Assembly (NCBI GenBank): GCA_038025085.1
Contig: CM076148.1
Span: 39,734,871 to 39,798,870 of the forward strand
Direction: 5' to 3'
Origin: Tetragonia tetragonoides
Taxonomy: Eukaryota; Streptophyta; Magnoliopsida; Caryophyllales; Aizoaceae
Length of the DNA stretch: 64,000 nucleotides
Part shown: piece by piece, positions 1 to 13,610 of the stretch
How positions within the stretch are numbered: position 1 is the stretch's first letter
Layout: each line of letters begins with the position of its first letter
The notes under the pieces: generated by a model
What the model saw: only the letters and a program-made list of their open reading frames with translations
What the model was told of the DNA's origin: nothing
Databases searched by the model: none
Program-made: the position numbers and the translations under genes

Positions 1-977
1 GAAATACTAGTATTATTGCTAGGATGGGAAAGTTACAACCATTAAACAAATTCAGTTTTCACGGTTTGTATTATTTGAAAGACAAAACTTTCCAATATTC
101 GTGCTTCAACAATATTGGAGAATCGTCATGATCCCATCCACAGAAGAAAATTACAACAGACACAACTAACAATATTGGAGAATCGTCATGATCCCATCCA
201 CAGAAGAAAATTACAACAGACACAATTGCAGTGTGGACACCTGATGTCTTTGTAGTGAAAAAGAACTTCTCACGAAGATCCATGCTTCATCATAATCTCG
301 GCATTGTTGTTATTATTGTTATTGTGATTGTCTGGATCTCTCAATTATCTAAACCATACTGTATTTGGGGGGGGGGGCATTTCTAAACCAAGTGTGGTCC
401 AGTCCGTGGAGGTTTGTTCCTACCTTAAAAAGATATTTGGTCCCTGGGTTGGCCATATAGGACATGAAGAGGTTGAGATTGAGAAGTTGTAGAAAGTCTA
501 GAGAGGAGCTAATTGTGAAAAGTCAACTCAACATAATTCCGAAACAGGAGAAACCTTCTATCTATAAGAACACATATATTCCTGCACAAGGATGTCAATC
601 CCTAAATTAGGATGAAGTTTGAGCAGCTTATTAGAACAAATTGCTAACCAATACATGCTACAGATTTATATCACCTGAATAGGTTATTCTCTGAAACAGT
701 CTGTCCAAGTGAAGTGTGAGTTTCTTTGAGGGATCACATAGGTGCTAATTCTTTATTGGAAAATTATATGAACATCCAGTTAATGGCTAGGAAACACTTA
801 ATGCCAGATTAACTATACAGCATAATCCCATTTTGCTTGTTTAGACACATGTCATGCTTGTGGTGGCTATATGGAAACCAGGTGCTTGTTGGAAATGCAC
901 ATTACTGTTTGGCTGTGTAATTTATGCCTCTTTGTAAAAGTTAACTTATGCATAATTGATGCATAATATTCTGGCAG
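1..977 (+). other. Intronic sequence upstream of the PRAF-like exons
   Basis: No exon is recognised here. The exon starting at 978 needs upstream exons for the RCC1, PH and FYVE parts of the family, so this is probably an intron and the rest of the gene lies left of the window. It holds a perfect two-copy direct repeat at 108-225, listed separately, and a G-tract near 367-377. Confidence 0.5.
108..225. repeat. Two-copy 60-bp tandem duplication
   Basis: Positions 108-165 and 168-225 are identical over 58 bp with a period of 60 bp. The lack of any difference points to a recent duplication. I see no coding function. Confidence 0.9.
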
Positions 978-2502
978 TTGAAGGAGATGGCTGAGAAGGC
1001 ACAAGAAGGAGACCATGCAAGCAGCAAATTGGATTCTTACTCTGGGCAATCAGCTGGCTCTTCAAAAGATGTCTCTCATGACGACAGTTTGACAAGCCTT
1101 ATGTCTCCTAGAAGTGAATCAAATATGAGGACTATGGATTCCATATTAACTAATGGAGCTAAAACACAATCTGAGAAGACAGAGCGGGTTGTACAAGATG
1201 AGCCAGGCGTTTACATCACTCTTTGCTCCTTGCCAGGAGGTGGTAACGAGCTCAAACGTGTGCGCTTCAGGTACCCCTGCATCACTGTTTATTTAGGCAT
1301 GTACTATGGAAATTTTTCTCTTTATCCACAAACTATTCTGTTGGGAAACACTTATATGTCGAGCATCTTCTGTACTGCCGTATTCCTGTCAATTGAACAG
1401 AAGTAAAGCTACTATTAGCAACTCTTTCAGCTTCGGATTACAAGGAAACTAACCAAATGTCTCACTTAGACTGTCCTCTTTCTTCTTCCCCTGGCTTTCT
1501 TTTCCTATTTTCTTTGGAGATGTAATCCAAACTATGCCCGATATGTGCAAATTCATAGCATAATAATCACACTTGAGAAACGCGCACTCTACAAAGTACA
1601 ATGTAGACCTTCATACTATCACACTCGTTTTTGGATCCTATATGGTAATAATATGCATATATTGGGTGTAGGTTTTGGATTACTTTAAGTTTATACTCGT
1701 CACAAGACACAAACAAAGGGTCGACAGAAATAGCATATTTTTAAGCATAAGCATAAGGTTGTGTAGTTTTTTTGTTTTGTGCTCATCTTAAGGTTGTGTA
1801 GTTAATCAGCAGGAGTTTGGGAGTAGTGGTAGGAATGTATCATACTGTTCGTTGGATTGTTGAACAGGTCTGTCCACTGAAGTCAAAATTTGTGTACTGT
1901 GGTCTTAATCTAACAAATGAGTGTGCAATTGGAGGAGCCCGTATATGACGGCTTCCAGGTTCTTATATTTGTAGTAGCAAGACATCTCTGTGGTAGTTTC
2001 CTTGCATTTCAGAGACTCACTGAATTGAGTTCATTTCATCTGAGCTAACCAAATTTCATTATCTTTGGTTTTCATATAAGCTGCTGTTGTCGTGGATTTT
2101 GACACTTCTTGTTGCATGGCCATTAGGCTAATGTTGTTTCTTGAAATGGAGTTATAGCTTTGCTTACGCAGCATAGTCAATGTTGGCTTTCTATCAATTG
2201 TCTAATATATCTTTGCACCCCCGCCCAACCCCCCCCCCCCCCCACACGTTGACAATTATGATCAATCTGGTATGGTTTGTTGTATCCATCCTGTTCCAAT
2301 AACAAAGGATGCAACCAACAGTTTAGTTCAATGGTCCTGCATAATTGATTAAGAGTATTTTTTCCTTGGATTCTGATTTTGACCCATCGGTGGAATGCTT
2401 TTCTTTATCAGCCGCAAGCGTTTTAGTGAAGGACAAGCAGAGAAATGGTGGGCTGAAAACAACAACAGAGTATGTGAACGGCACAATGTACAAAGTCAAT
2501 AG
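978..2502 (+). CDS. PRAF-like (RCC1/PH/FYVE/BRX) protein, last two coding exons with C-terminal BRX domain
   Basis: Partial gene. Exon 978-1270 starts after an AG acceptor with LKEMAEK, matching the coiled-coil end seen in plant PRAF proteins. After a Ser-rich linker it enters the BRX domain (DEPGVYITLCSLPGGGNELK). The donor gt at 1271 is followed by an intron to 2411. Exon 2412-2502 completes a split Ser codon and continues RKRFSEGQAEKWWAENNNRV, ending in TAG. The joined frame is open throughout. Family knowledge: PRAFs carry a PH domain, RCC1 repeats, a FYVE zinc finger and a terminal BRX domain used for protein interaction, and act in membrane-associated polarity and auxin-related signalling. 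BREVIS RADIX itself is the alternative, but the LKEMAEK lead-in and KRVRFSRKRFS wording fit PRAF better. Upstream exons are outside the window, so the full product cannot be judged. Confidence 0.82.
1271..2411 (+). other. Last intron of the PRAF-like gene
   Basis: GT-AG intron of 1141 bp separating the two BRX exons. It contains a C-tract of about 15 at 2229-2243. The plus frame starting at 978 runs on into the intron as far as 1406, but that tail is not protein-like. Confidence 0.85.
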
Positions 2503-3387
2503 GTGGCATTGAAACATTACGATCCCACAACCTGGAAAAGTTACCAATGGGTAAAACTGCTAGTCTTCACAGATCCTAAGAGATCTACCACCAGCCTTTA
2601 TCAGTTGAGTTATGGCGGGAACACCAATACAAAAAGGGACACATGAAGGGGAGAAGCAGGTCCAGGACGATGTTAGACCTACAATTATGCAGTGTGGTAT
2701 TCGAGCAATTGCTCTTTCTGACTTGATCTGAATTCCCAGTTCTGCAAATGCCTTCGCAAATGCCTTCCCTTTCATTGCCAGTTCTGCAAATGTTAAGTTC
2801 TCGATTCTTCGTACAGTTGATAACTTGATATCCATTTTGTCAGTTATTCTGATTGTATAGTTAGATTCAATTTGAGTTACAGAATCATTGTAGCTGTAGT
2901 TTTGTATAGGATACTAACAGTAGTCATTTCTTCACGGATGATTGTAAACTTCAGCTTACAGATCAAGGGAAAAAAAATACCAATTTTGCTTCAATGAATC
3001 AGACTCGAAAGCTTAACGATTCCGATCATGTCGGGTATCTAAGATTTACTGTGGCTCATAATGCATCTTATATTTGACCTGATTTTCACTAGAAGGAATA
3101 CATTAAGATTTCAGGTGTTGAAGTGTCATATATGCTGCTCAACTACAATGTTCAAGTGTGAATAACTAATTACCCATTATAGCATGCCTACGACTTGCTT
3201 CTTAATGCTTATAAAATTCTAATGGCTTTTCATGTACATTTGTTCAATATTGAGATTTCACTTAAAACTCAAACTTAAAAGTTCCAAAAAAAAAAAAAAA
3301 AAAAAGTGAACTGGAAGAAGAAAGCCTCACAATAAATTGAGTGTTTCCTTAATGAAATCATAAAACATGGCAAATATACCAAATCAA

Positions 3388-3415
3388 CTAGTTATATTCC
3401 CCGTGCGATACACGG
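3388..3415 (-). mobile_element. Helitron-like 3' terminus (hairpin plus CTAG)
   Basis: On the minus strand a CCGTG...CACGG hairpin (3401-3415) is followed about 10 nt later by CTAG at 3388-3391 and then a T. That is the arrangement of plant Helitron 3' ends. The element would extend towards higher coordinates through the repeated AT-rich stretch to about 3.9 kb, but I could not place a 5' TC end. Confidence 0.45.
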
Positions 3416-3836
3416 TTTGTATGTTTATGACAACTAAAATATCGTCATTAGTACAAACTTGAAACAAATTATTTCCCCATGGCACATATTATTATGAAAT
3501 TTCTAATATGTGGACCTCTCTTTTTCTATACTCATCAAATCAACTTTCTTACTTTCCTGTGTTAATTCTAATTGCATGTCCCGCGTAATAGATGATTTTA
3601 TATGAATATATTTAGTTCCAATAAAAATGTCTGGTAATAATTTATTAGATACATATGCATAATGGAAGATACATGCACCTATACTAATAGTACTAATTGA
3701 ATATACATGCACCTTATACTATGAAATTAAGATAATAATTAAATATTACTAATAGAAGATACATGCACCTATACTATTTTGATGACACGTCAATATTTGC
3801 TTATGTGTCCAAACCTACGTGTCAATATATGCTTGT

Positions 3837-3916
3837 GTGTCAATCCTACGTGTCAATCTAGCAATGATGCACATATGTGTCAATCCTACGTGTCAATCTA
3901 GCAATGATGCACATAT
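3837..3916. repeat. Two-copy 40-bp tandem duplication
   Basis: The unit beginning GTGTCAATCCTACGTGTCAA occurs at 3837-3876 and 3877-3916. Degenerate further copies of the CTACGTGTCAAT core lie just upstream. The array runs into a short (TA)n. Confidence 0.85.
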
Positions 3917-4352
3917 ATATATATATAATCCTTTTTTTACCATCTTTTTGAGATAGATCAATTCTCTAACTATCTTTCCATACCTAATTTAACGACATTA
4001 TCTTTTTCTTTTTTTCCTTCATTTTTTCAAAGCAATTACTTGCCTACACCCGCCTCACCACATGAGAACTAATGACAACACAAGACACCCTACTTAGTTA
4101 AACGTATGAGAAACTGTTATTGTGTCTTTTCAATTTTAATGGTAAAATTTACTCTAAGTGACTTGGTAAGGCAACTAGACAAAAATCAGATAATGGGTTT
4201 AATTTTCCTTTCCATGTTCGTAATTACCGGTGGTTGAGGGTCACTACTTGCGCTAGCTGTTTAGATAGTGTGATAGTCTTAAGAAAAAGAAAACTAAAAA
4301 CTCCATTTGGACTTCCCCCCACACATACCACCACACACGACCACCAGTCATA

Positions 4353-4460
4353 ATGCTCCGGCAACCAAATTCCTCCACCACTCTCCTCCGCTCCCTCGTC
4401 TCCTCCTCCTCCCATTCTCTCTCTCTCCTCCACCTCCTCTCCACCACCACCACCACCACC

Positions 4461-4519
<59 letters not shown>

Positions 4520-7381
4520 CGAAGAATGGAACGATGCTTGGGAAACAGCGTGGCTACCCGACGATCTCTCTTTCAAAAACACCCGTGCGCCATGGGAAAC
4601 CGACGTGAACTTCGGCCTAAACGAACCCAACTTCAACACTGAAGAAATCGACCCTGAAACGACGGCGTTTGTTGCCGAGATGAACGACAACTGGGAAAAC
4701 CGTCGCAAAGGAATTCACAACAAAACGAGAGAAAATAGTAAGGACGAACAACAACAGAATAAGGAGAGAGAAAATGAAAACAGTAATAGTAGTGGGGGTT
4801 TGTATAGGTTGGACAATGTGAAAAGGGATTATAGGTTGAAGAAACAAAGGGTTCATGCTGGGCTTTGGATGAAAGAGATTGAAAAACTTGAAGAAGCTAA
4901 GTTGGGTGATGGTGATGATATTGAGAAGCTCCTTGATAGCTGCTTTGAGTGAGTTTTTATTTTTATTTTTATTTTTTTACTTACAGTATTTGATTCTTTT
5001 GTCTGCTGTGTTAAGTGGGTTTTTACAAAGATGTTTGATTTGGTGATCTGGGCAGTCTTGTTTTTGGGGTCTGGATAGGTGATTGATTGTTGCACACCAC
5101 CTGTTTGTTTAAATGTCTGTGAAAGTATGTTTTTTTGTTTGCTTTTTTTTAGTGCTATGAGCATTGAGTACCCTTCTTTTATTAATGGGATTCATTTTGA
5201 TGATCTGCATAAAAGGGCTGTCTTTCTGTCTCCTTTTGTTTCTTAATTGGGTTTCAAAGATTTTTGCTTGGGTGATCTGGATAATATTGTTTTTGGCGGT
5301 TATATGGGTGCTTGTTTGCTGCGCACCACCTGTTTGTTATCATGGCTGTGGCAGTATTGCTTTTTGTTTGTATTTTTGAAGTGCTAGGAGCATGATTTTC
5401 TCTCCTCTGTTAGCTGCTTGTAAAATATAACTTGATCCCTGAAAGTTCTCCTGCATTTAGTTTATAAGTTCTCTAGTTAACATTGTAAGGTATGGAATTG
5501 GTTGGAGGACTTTGGAAGAGGGTTTCGCCAAATGATTGGACTTCTATAACAATTTAGCATATCCAACTAGGCTACGTAGCTGATTCTCAGCTCTATCATG
5601 CCATTTTTTATGCTGTAATGCATTGGCAGGCAGTTTTGTTTGGATTGTAATGGTGTTTGTCTGTTTGATTAGAGAGTTGGGGTTTGATATTGAGACAGCA
5701 GTTAGTTATAAAGTGGTATCAAATGCTATATACAGAGTTATAGCAGGAGATTAGATTCATGCTTACAGCTCTTCAAGTATGTAGCAGCTGCCAGCTGGTT
5801 CAGCAAGATCATCCCAAGGGAAGATTTTGAAGAATATACTTGCAGTTTTGAAGTTCTTGTTTATGGTTCACTCAAGCCTAGATAGTAAATTGGCAGTTTC
5901 AAACTAGTAGTTTTTGAACTAGTGCAGCAATGATTAGATCAAAGTATGCATGGAAGGGGGATCTGTAACACTTAAGTCTTTAATGAGGTTTTATCAAATG
6001 TGTTTGTCCGTGTAGTCTAATTAGTACTTGTAATTACTAATGATCAGAAGAAATGGGTTTCTTTCTCTCTCTTTATGAGAGGTAAAAAAAATGCTTTGAT
6101 TTTCATTTTGAGAAGATTCGGTGTGCTAACTCAATCTTGGTTGTAATTTGTCAATAGGAACTGCTTTATTGTAGACTGTTAAGTTTTAAATAAGATGCTC
6201 CCATTGTAATGTAACACTATTCACTTATTCCACTAGCGTTTCTCTTGGAAAACTGCTTCTTTTTAGCTTCAACATAACCTTCTTGAGTTTTTGCCAATCC
6301 TTACTGAGTGTGCTGTACTGCAGGATATTTGACTCTGCCAACAATGATCTGAATAATCCAAAAGTACCTAGCACATCAGAGTTTAAAAACAAGCCTGATG
6401 GTTGGGAAACAACGTCAAAATCTGAAGATGGCAGTGTATGGGAGATGTCACAGAGAGAAGAGGATATCCTTCTGCAAGAATTTGAGCGTCGAATGGCATT
6501 TTGCAAGTTCCAGGTGAGCTATCAGTATATGATACATTACCATGCTTCTCTCAGTCTTTACTATCTTTTTGGCTATTTGGATGTGAATTTGGTTTATGTA
6601 CTGATAACATACATCTCATCACAGACTGACAGTATAGTCAGTTTGTATAATTCTCTGGTTATTTTCTACTTTGTATTGACTCTTGCCTTTAGCTCAATCA
6701 CTAGCTTGCTCTATCTGTTGTGCCCTTATGTGATAGATACGAGGAGGACAAAGGTTGTTCTTTCCCTGAAATCATGTCATGTCCAGTCTTTAAGTGGATC
6801 TCCATGTCATAGTTATATCTTCTTCTGAGATTTGTATATGAGGCCCGTACATCATTAACCTGTTCCAGGGTCTACTACTGAAGGCGAGGTTAAATGCCTC
6901 AGCTCCATTTTGGTTCAATTTCTCATCATAATGTTGTCTCAGAAGTATCATGTAATTAAAAACTCAGGCCGAGCTATTGTATTTTCAGACTTTTCACTAT
7001 ATCCCTTCCTTATTTCTTTGCTACTCTTTGTCCCCTCCCCTTATTTGTGGACGGAATATAATACCTATCACTGTTCCAGTGACTATGATTTTATATGTTC
7101 CTGCTTGTGCTTCTATTGTCCTTTCTCCTACAGTTATCATTCTAACTGTGCTTGCTGCTATTTATCAGATTGCTAGTTTTATCAAGACCCACATATTCAG
7201 CAGGAGGAGACCAATTGATGGATGGAAATATATGATCGAACTGATAGGACCCAATGCCAAGAAAGGGAAGGGTAGTGTTTCAAGGTTACCAAGCCTTGCT
7301 GACCCTGCAACTCAACCATTCACAGAGGAGAGGAGACCACCTGTAGGTGGTGGCCGTCTCACCTCCCGTAGGGGCAGATAG
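4353..7381 (+). CDS. GCD1-like protein, probably mitochondrial (three exons)
   Basis: Exons 4353-4948, 6324-6513 and 7169-7381 join to 999 nt (332 aa) with consensus GT-AG borders. The first junction splits a Glu codon; the second is phase 0. The N-terminus (MLRQPNSSTTLLRSLVSSSS) is basic and Ser/Leu-rich without acidic residues, as in mitochondrial presequences. Residues 31-41 are Thr and 42-56 Asn, encoded by pure (ACC)11 and (AAC)15. The conserved part starts EEWNDAWETAWLPDDL and includes a NTRAPWETDVNF block. Exon 3 carries IDGWKYMIELIGPNA and a basic C-terminus ending in RRGR. This fits my recollection of plant GAMETE CELL DEFECTIVE 1, a mitochondrial protein needed for gametophyte and early embryo development. 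The name rests on motif recall only, while the exon structure is well supported. Confidence 0.75.
4443..4520 (+). repeat. Coding microsatellite (ACC)11(AAC)15
   Basis: Two adjacent trinucleotide runs lie in frame in exon 1 of the GCD1-like gene and encode Thr11 then Asn15, between the presumed presequence and the conserved domain. All codons within each run are identical, so the run is prone to slippage. On the opposite strand it makes spurious poly-Val/poly-Leu frames. Confidence 0.95.
4949..6323 (+). other. Intron 1 of the GCD1-like gene
   Basis: GT-AG intron of 1375 bp with donor GTGAGT. It contains a diverged internal duplication: about 5018-5172 matches about 5248-5400, including a shared CACCACCTGTTTGTT segment. 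No coding content is seen. Confidence 0.85.
6514..7168 (+). other. Intron 2 of the GCD1-like gene
   Basis: GT-AG intron of 655 bp, T-rich. The long open frames across it are not conserved-looking and simply read out of the neighbouring exons. Confidence 0.85.
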
Positions 7382-8185
7382 TGTACGCAATCTTTTCACA
7401 GCGCATAAAAGCTGTTGAATGAGCAGCAACGAATTTGCAGTACAAAGGATGATGTGATTCAGTTAATTGGCCGTTGAATTGAAACATCAGAAGTAGGGAA
7501 GCCTCTAAGACTGACATCCTTTGGCAATTTCTCCTGCGACTCCTGAAATGGTCGCTGCTGTGTGAGATTGAATGTAAATCACATTACGTTGATTTTTATC
7601 TCTGCATTGCTTATATTTAGAACCAGCAGCTTTATGTCTTGGCGCTGCCCGTTCTTATGGTTATTATAGGCCAAAAGTTTCAATTTGTTGTATCTCCGAA
7701 CTTCAAGATTAAGCTGGTTGCATTGCCATGCTTCATAAAAAATGTATGCCTGTTTCAGGCTACGGCTTTAAATGGATTTGGAGTTCCCAAATTTGACATA
7801 AGTCATGTACTGCGAAGAAAACACTTCAAAGAGTTCAAACAAGCACAATAGCACACTGCACACATGAAGTTAGTTACCCCATTTGTGACAAACTGAAGCA
7901 AAACAACTACTCAGTACTAATCACACCGAAAACGGGTCAATGTAGGTCCAAATATACGAAACTTACCCCTAAAGTTATCACGTTGGGGTCATCTCCCTGT
8001 GAGAATTTCGAACATGATCGTGGACTCTAAGTTGTATGTTTGTACTAACCATACAAACACGTAAGACGTAACCATTGACGAGAAACCAAAAAAATAAAAA
8101 GAATAAATAAAATAAATAAAGAAAGAAGAAAGAAGAAAGACCTATCCAGGCTCTACAGTACTTTCTCCATAAACCGAGCCTGCTC
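7382..8185. other. GCD1-like 3' UTR and intergenic region
   Basis: Non-coding as far as can be seen. The part after the stop at 7381 is probably 3' UTR. No repeat with recognisable ends was found. Confidence 0.5.
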
Positions 8186-8189
8186 ACTT

Positions 8190-8275
8190 GGCCCAACCAC
8201 ATAATAAGACAATCTCACACCCAAAAGGCCCAAAACATAATTAGGGTTTTTAACATATCAGAGTGAACTATATAT
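8190..8275 (+). promoter_or_regulatory. RPS9 promoter: two site II elements, telo-box and TATA-like box
   Basis: GGCCCA (reverse of the site II core TGGGCC) occurs at 8190-8195 and 8227-8232. TTAGGGTTTT (telo-box core AGGGTTT) lies at 8241-8250 and TATATA near 8270. Site II elements with a telo-box are a known signature of plant ribosomal protein promoters, tied to growth and cell proliferation. A pyrimidine-rich leader follows at about 8290-8320, as expected for a translationally regulated mRNA. Confidence 0.75.
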
Positions 8276-8385
8276 TTCTCATCTCCAAACCCTACTCCCC
8301 TTCTCTCTCCTCCATTTTTGGCGCCTCCGAAGCAACCACAGGTGAGCTAAGAGATTAGCTCGCCCGTCCGTGAAATACAACAACC

Positions 8386-10575
<2,190 letters not shown>

Positions 10576-12114
10576 GCCATATCAAGCCCCTCTATTGGCA
10601 TAGAATTGAGATCTTAGTACTAGGAAGGTTCAATATGGCCCATGTCTCTCTCCTAAGAGGCAATTTTTTGGTTACTCACTCCCAAATTGGCTACACCCAA
10701 CAACGAAATAGTAGGTTTATTGCTCCTTAGAGTTGTTTCCAATTTTCATACTTGAGTTAGACTGGTTTTGTTAATCTTTTAATCGTAGGAAGTTTTGGGT
10801 GCTTTGTGGTAAAGCGAAACCATTAGAATATGCCCCTTGTGTTTGACAGCAGATTCAGTGTTTTTATCTATGCAATGCAATAGATTTACTTGTGCGATGT
10901 TCAGTTGTGGTGTTTCGATTTGCTCTTTTTGCATCAGGTGGGGAAAAAAGTTCAGTAGTAATTTTAATAGCAACTCGAAATCTGAAGGTTTACTGAACAA
11001 TATGTTACCTTGGCACAAATGTGATTATCCATTTGCATTCATTTTATGGCCAGCCTGTTTTGGCAAAACTAACATTAACTTGAGTTCGAATTGAACTTGC
11101 CATGCAATTCACATCATCTGCTTCTGACCAATAAGCTGATTAAGGTTCTTGTCATGCCAGATTTTGCATGAAGTATTTCTGAATTCCCCTCATCGTTTTA
11201 CCAAGAGACTTAACCCTTTCAGCTTATGTTTAACCATAGATCTATGCATCCGAATTCCGAACGACAAAGCATGTAAACACATCCATGTGGAAAGCCTTGT
11301 CTTCTAAAATTCCGAAGTGAAAACCTTCATCACAGTAGCCATATAAACAAATAAAGCAATGACGGTACGTGTTTTCCACAATCTGAAGCATTGAAGCAAC
11401 AAAGATTCAGCAGATCATATACCGATATACTTACAGACCCATTGTTTCAGTTCAGAACGTTGTTGCAGTTCGATTTTACCCACAGGGACTTGTTATAATC
11501 CTAGTTCTGAATCCATTTGAGCAACCTGCCTTATTCTGCCTCTCATGTTTCTTTAATGATCAATCTACCTTTGCTTCTGTGAGCCCAGCTGATGAAGTCC
11601 ATCAGATTTCACCCCAAGTGAAGTCTCTACATTTCAATCTGTTGCATTGCAGCAACTCTTTTGGGAGTGATTTACATTTCAATCTGAGCAATGAGCACCG
11701 ACATATATATAGTGAATATATGTCATCACTTCATAGCACAGGAGATGTGACAAGATTAACGATTCATGCAAGAAACAAACAATAAAATGTAAATTTGCTT
11801 ACCATAATGCAATTATCCCTGTGGCTGTGGCCATTGTTTGGAGGCACCTGGACAGGAGCTTACCTTCGATTGTTGGTTAAGTTACTTCTCTACATGATTA
11901 TTTCTGTTTATTTTTATTTTTTTGAATGAAAAAAAAAAAAACAAAACAAAAACACAATTTATCATTGTGTTTTTTATTTTTAAATCATTGCCCTCATTTT
12001 AAATAATTATTCTTTATAGAAAATTAATAAAAACTTCAAGGTAAATATTATGAACTCAATAGTTATTTAGATTTTACATTTAGGTTCAATTTTAGTACTC
12101 CCATAGTAGTGAGC
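10576..12114. other. RPS9 3' UTR and intergenic region
   Basis: No gene recognised. The first 200-300 bp are probably 3' UTR. An A-rich stretch lies at 11930-11956. Confidence 0.5.
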
Positions 12115-12389
12115 CAGAGGTAATACTATTTTTTTTTGGTAGAAGGGTATTAAACAATCATACAATAATCAATCGCTACCAGAATACCTTCCGGCCCCCA
12201 TCCAGCCATACTCTAGATGAAAACGAAGCTGGGTCCAAGTGAGCTAACCCATGAGCTATCTTGCTCCCCTCTCGCTTAACATGGCACCACATAACAACTT
12301 CAAACAGTTCAGCTAAATTATAAATATTCTGCAAATAAATCCTAGGTAAGAAATTGGTTTTCGACGCTTTTTGAGACAGAGGTAATACT
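12115..12389 (-). mobile_element. 5'-truncated LINE (L1-type) fragment with 13-bp target-site duplication
   Basis: CAGAGGTAATACT occurs at 12115-12127 and 12377-12389. Between them (12128-12376) the minus strand reads as the C-terminal end of a LINE RNase H domain (VMWCHVKREGSKIAHGLAHL ... VWLDGG). It then has a short 3' UTR and a poly(A) tail, seen as T-run 12129-12138 on the plus strand. The perfect duplication and the tail show target-primed reverse transcription with strong 5' truncation. Confidence 0.88.
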
Positions 12390-12526
12390 TGGAAAAAGCA
12401 ATGAAAATAAGAATTATCAAAAACTAAACTTTGATTGTATAAGAATAAACTGAAAAATAAGAGCCAACTCATAATTTTTGGCAGGACAATTGGATTTTTA
12501 TCTATTCTTTACATTGATCAACGATT

Positions 12527-12598
12527 GCCCCTATAGCTCAGTGGTAGAGCGTCAGTCTTGTAAACTGAAGGTCTGTAGTTCGATCCTGCATGGGGGCA
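12527..12598 (+). tRNA. tRNA-Thr (anticodon UGU)
   Basis: The 72-nt sequence folds fully: acceptor arm GCCCCTA/TGGGGGC (one T-G pair) with discriminator A, anticodon stem TCAGT/ACTGA around loop CTTGTAA (anticodon TGT), and T-arm TGTAG/CTGCA around TTCGATC. The A box (TAGCTCAGTGG) and B box (GTTCGATCC) are intact. CCA is not encoded, as in nuclear genes, and there is no intron. T-rich stretches that can end Pol III transcription follow, from about 12620. Confidence 0.96.
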
Positions 12599-12671
12599 TC
12601 CTTTCTGTGATTTTGAATTCTTTTCCTTTTTTTTTTTTTTTTTTCGTTAAGAGGTTGCTTGTTTGTATTAA

Positions 12672-12862
12672 ATGTAATAAAAAAACACAAACATTCAACC
12701 TAAAGGCCTCATACAATGGTGAAATCAGAATTCAACTCAAGTGAGTGCATTGTCTTGTAATGTAATGTAACCAAAAAAACACAAACATCCAACCTAAAGG
12801 TCTCAAATATAATGGAGAAAACAGAATTCAATTCAAGTGAGTGTATTGTCTTGTAATGTATG
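12672..12862. repeat. Two-copy tandem duplication (~98 bp) downstream of the tRNA gene
   Basis: A unit starting in the AAAAAAACACAAACAT segment and ending TTGTCTTGTAATGTA occurs at about 12672-12765 and again at about 12770-12862, with several substitutions. Function unknown. Confidence 0.8.
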
Positions 12863-13610
12863 GGACAATTCTTAAATATCGTATTGGAAAAATAATTTTA
12901 CTAAAGAAATTATTTTAAAAAATTCAAGTGGATCCGCCACTACGCATACGGATCAGACATTTTCGGAAAAGATAACTCCCACAAAGTTAGAGGATGTTGC
13001 TCATGCCGCAAAGGAATGCGCTAGAGATCAGACGAGGGGATAACTTGTTGGAGCTTCCTCCCGATTTCACAACTTTGGCCTGGAATCGGGCCCTCACACC
13101 AACAAATTCCCCCACCCGACATACCTTAATAGACTCAAAAGTAGAGAAGCCTAATCAACCTTTCACTTCTTCAAAATAAAAACAAAAAAAAAAATGCCCT
13201 AGAACATTCTTACATCTATTTCAGAATAAAGAGAACATTAGTATGAAAAACTCATACTCAATTACAAATGGGCTACTTGAGTTTTTGTTTTTCGTTTTCC
13301 TTGAGAATGAAATAAAAGTTGCCATCAAACCCAGGCTGTAAATGGACATTGGACCCTCAAAAATGTATCATTCACTTCAAGTCGTACACGTAGTTTATTG
13401 AGCAACAAGCCAAGTTGGCCTTTCAACTTATAGCTGATGCCTTACCCCTTTCGGAATTTAAACCCAACAACAAGTGGGGGTGACATAATTGCCTAAATGG
13501 TCCCTTACCATTTCGGTTCTTTTCAAGCCATCACCATATACAGAAATAATACTATCAGTCCAAGTCTAATCTACACATTGTGTAGCAATTTTTTCGGCCT
13601 CTTCTTAGTC

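Larger units (their letters stand above)
2503..4352. other. 3' UTR of the PRAF-like gene and intergenic region
   Basis: No gene seen. There is an A-tract at 3286-3305, a Helitron-like terminus at 3388-3415 and a 40-bp tandem duplication at 3837-3916. The part just before 4353 presumably holds the promoter and leader of the next gene, but I see no clear TATA box. Confidence 0.5.

Noticed and set aside
978..1406. Plus-strand frame continuing past 1270 as one 142-residue protein
   Set aside because: The BRX domain continues only after splicing to 2412; residues after 1270 are intron sequence.
2323..2547. Minus-strand 74-residue frame
   Set aside because: Antisense to the last PRAF-like exon, where the plus strand clearly encodes BRX residues.
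2560..2835. Minus-strand 91-residue frame with small internal repeats (AFAKAFAEL)
   Set aside because: No recognisable family, lies in the presumed 3' UTR of the PRAF-like gene and has no promoter or homologous wording.
4253..4708. Minus-strand frame with poly-Leu/poly-Val overlapping the GCD1-like exon 1
   Set aside because: Antisense reading of the coding ACC/AAC repeats; the plus-strand gene has exons, conserved motifs and splice sites.
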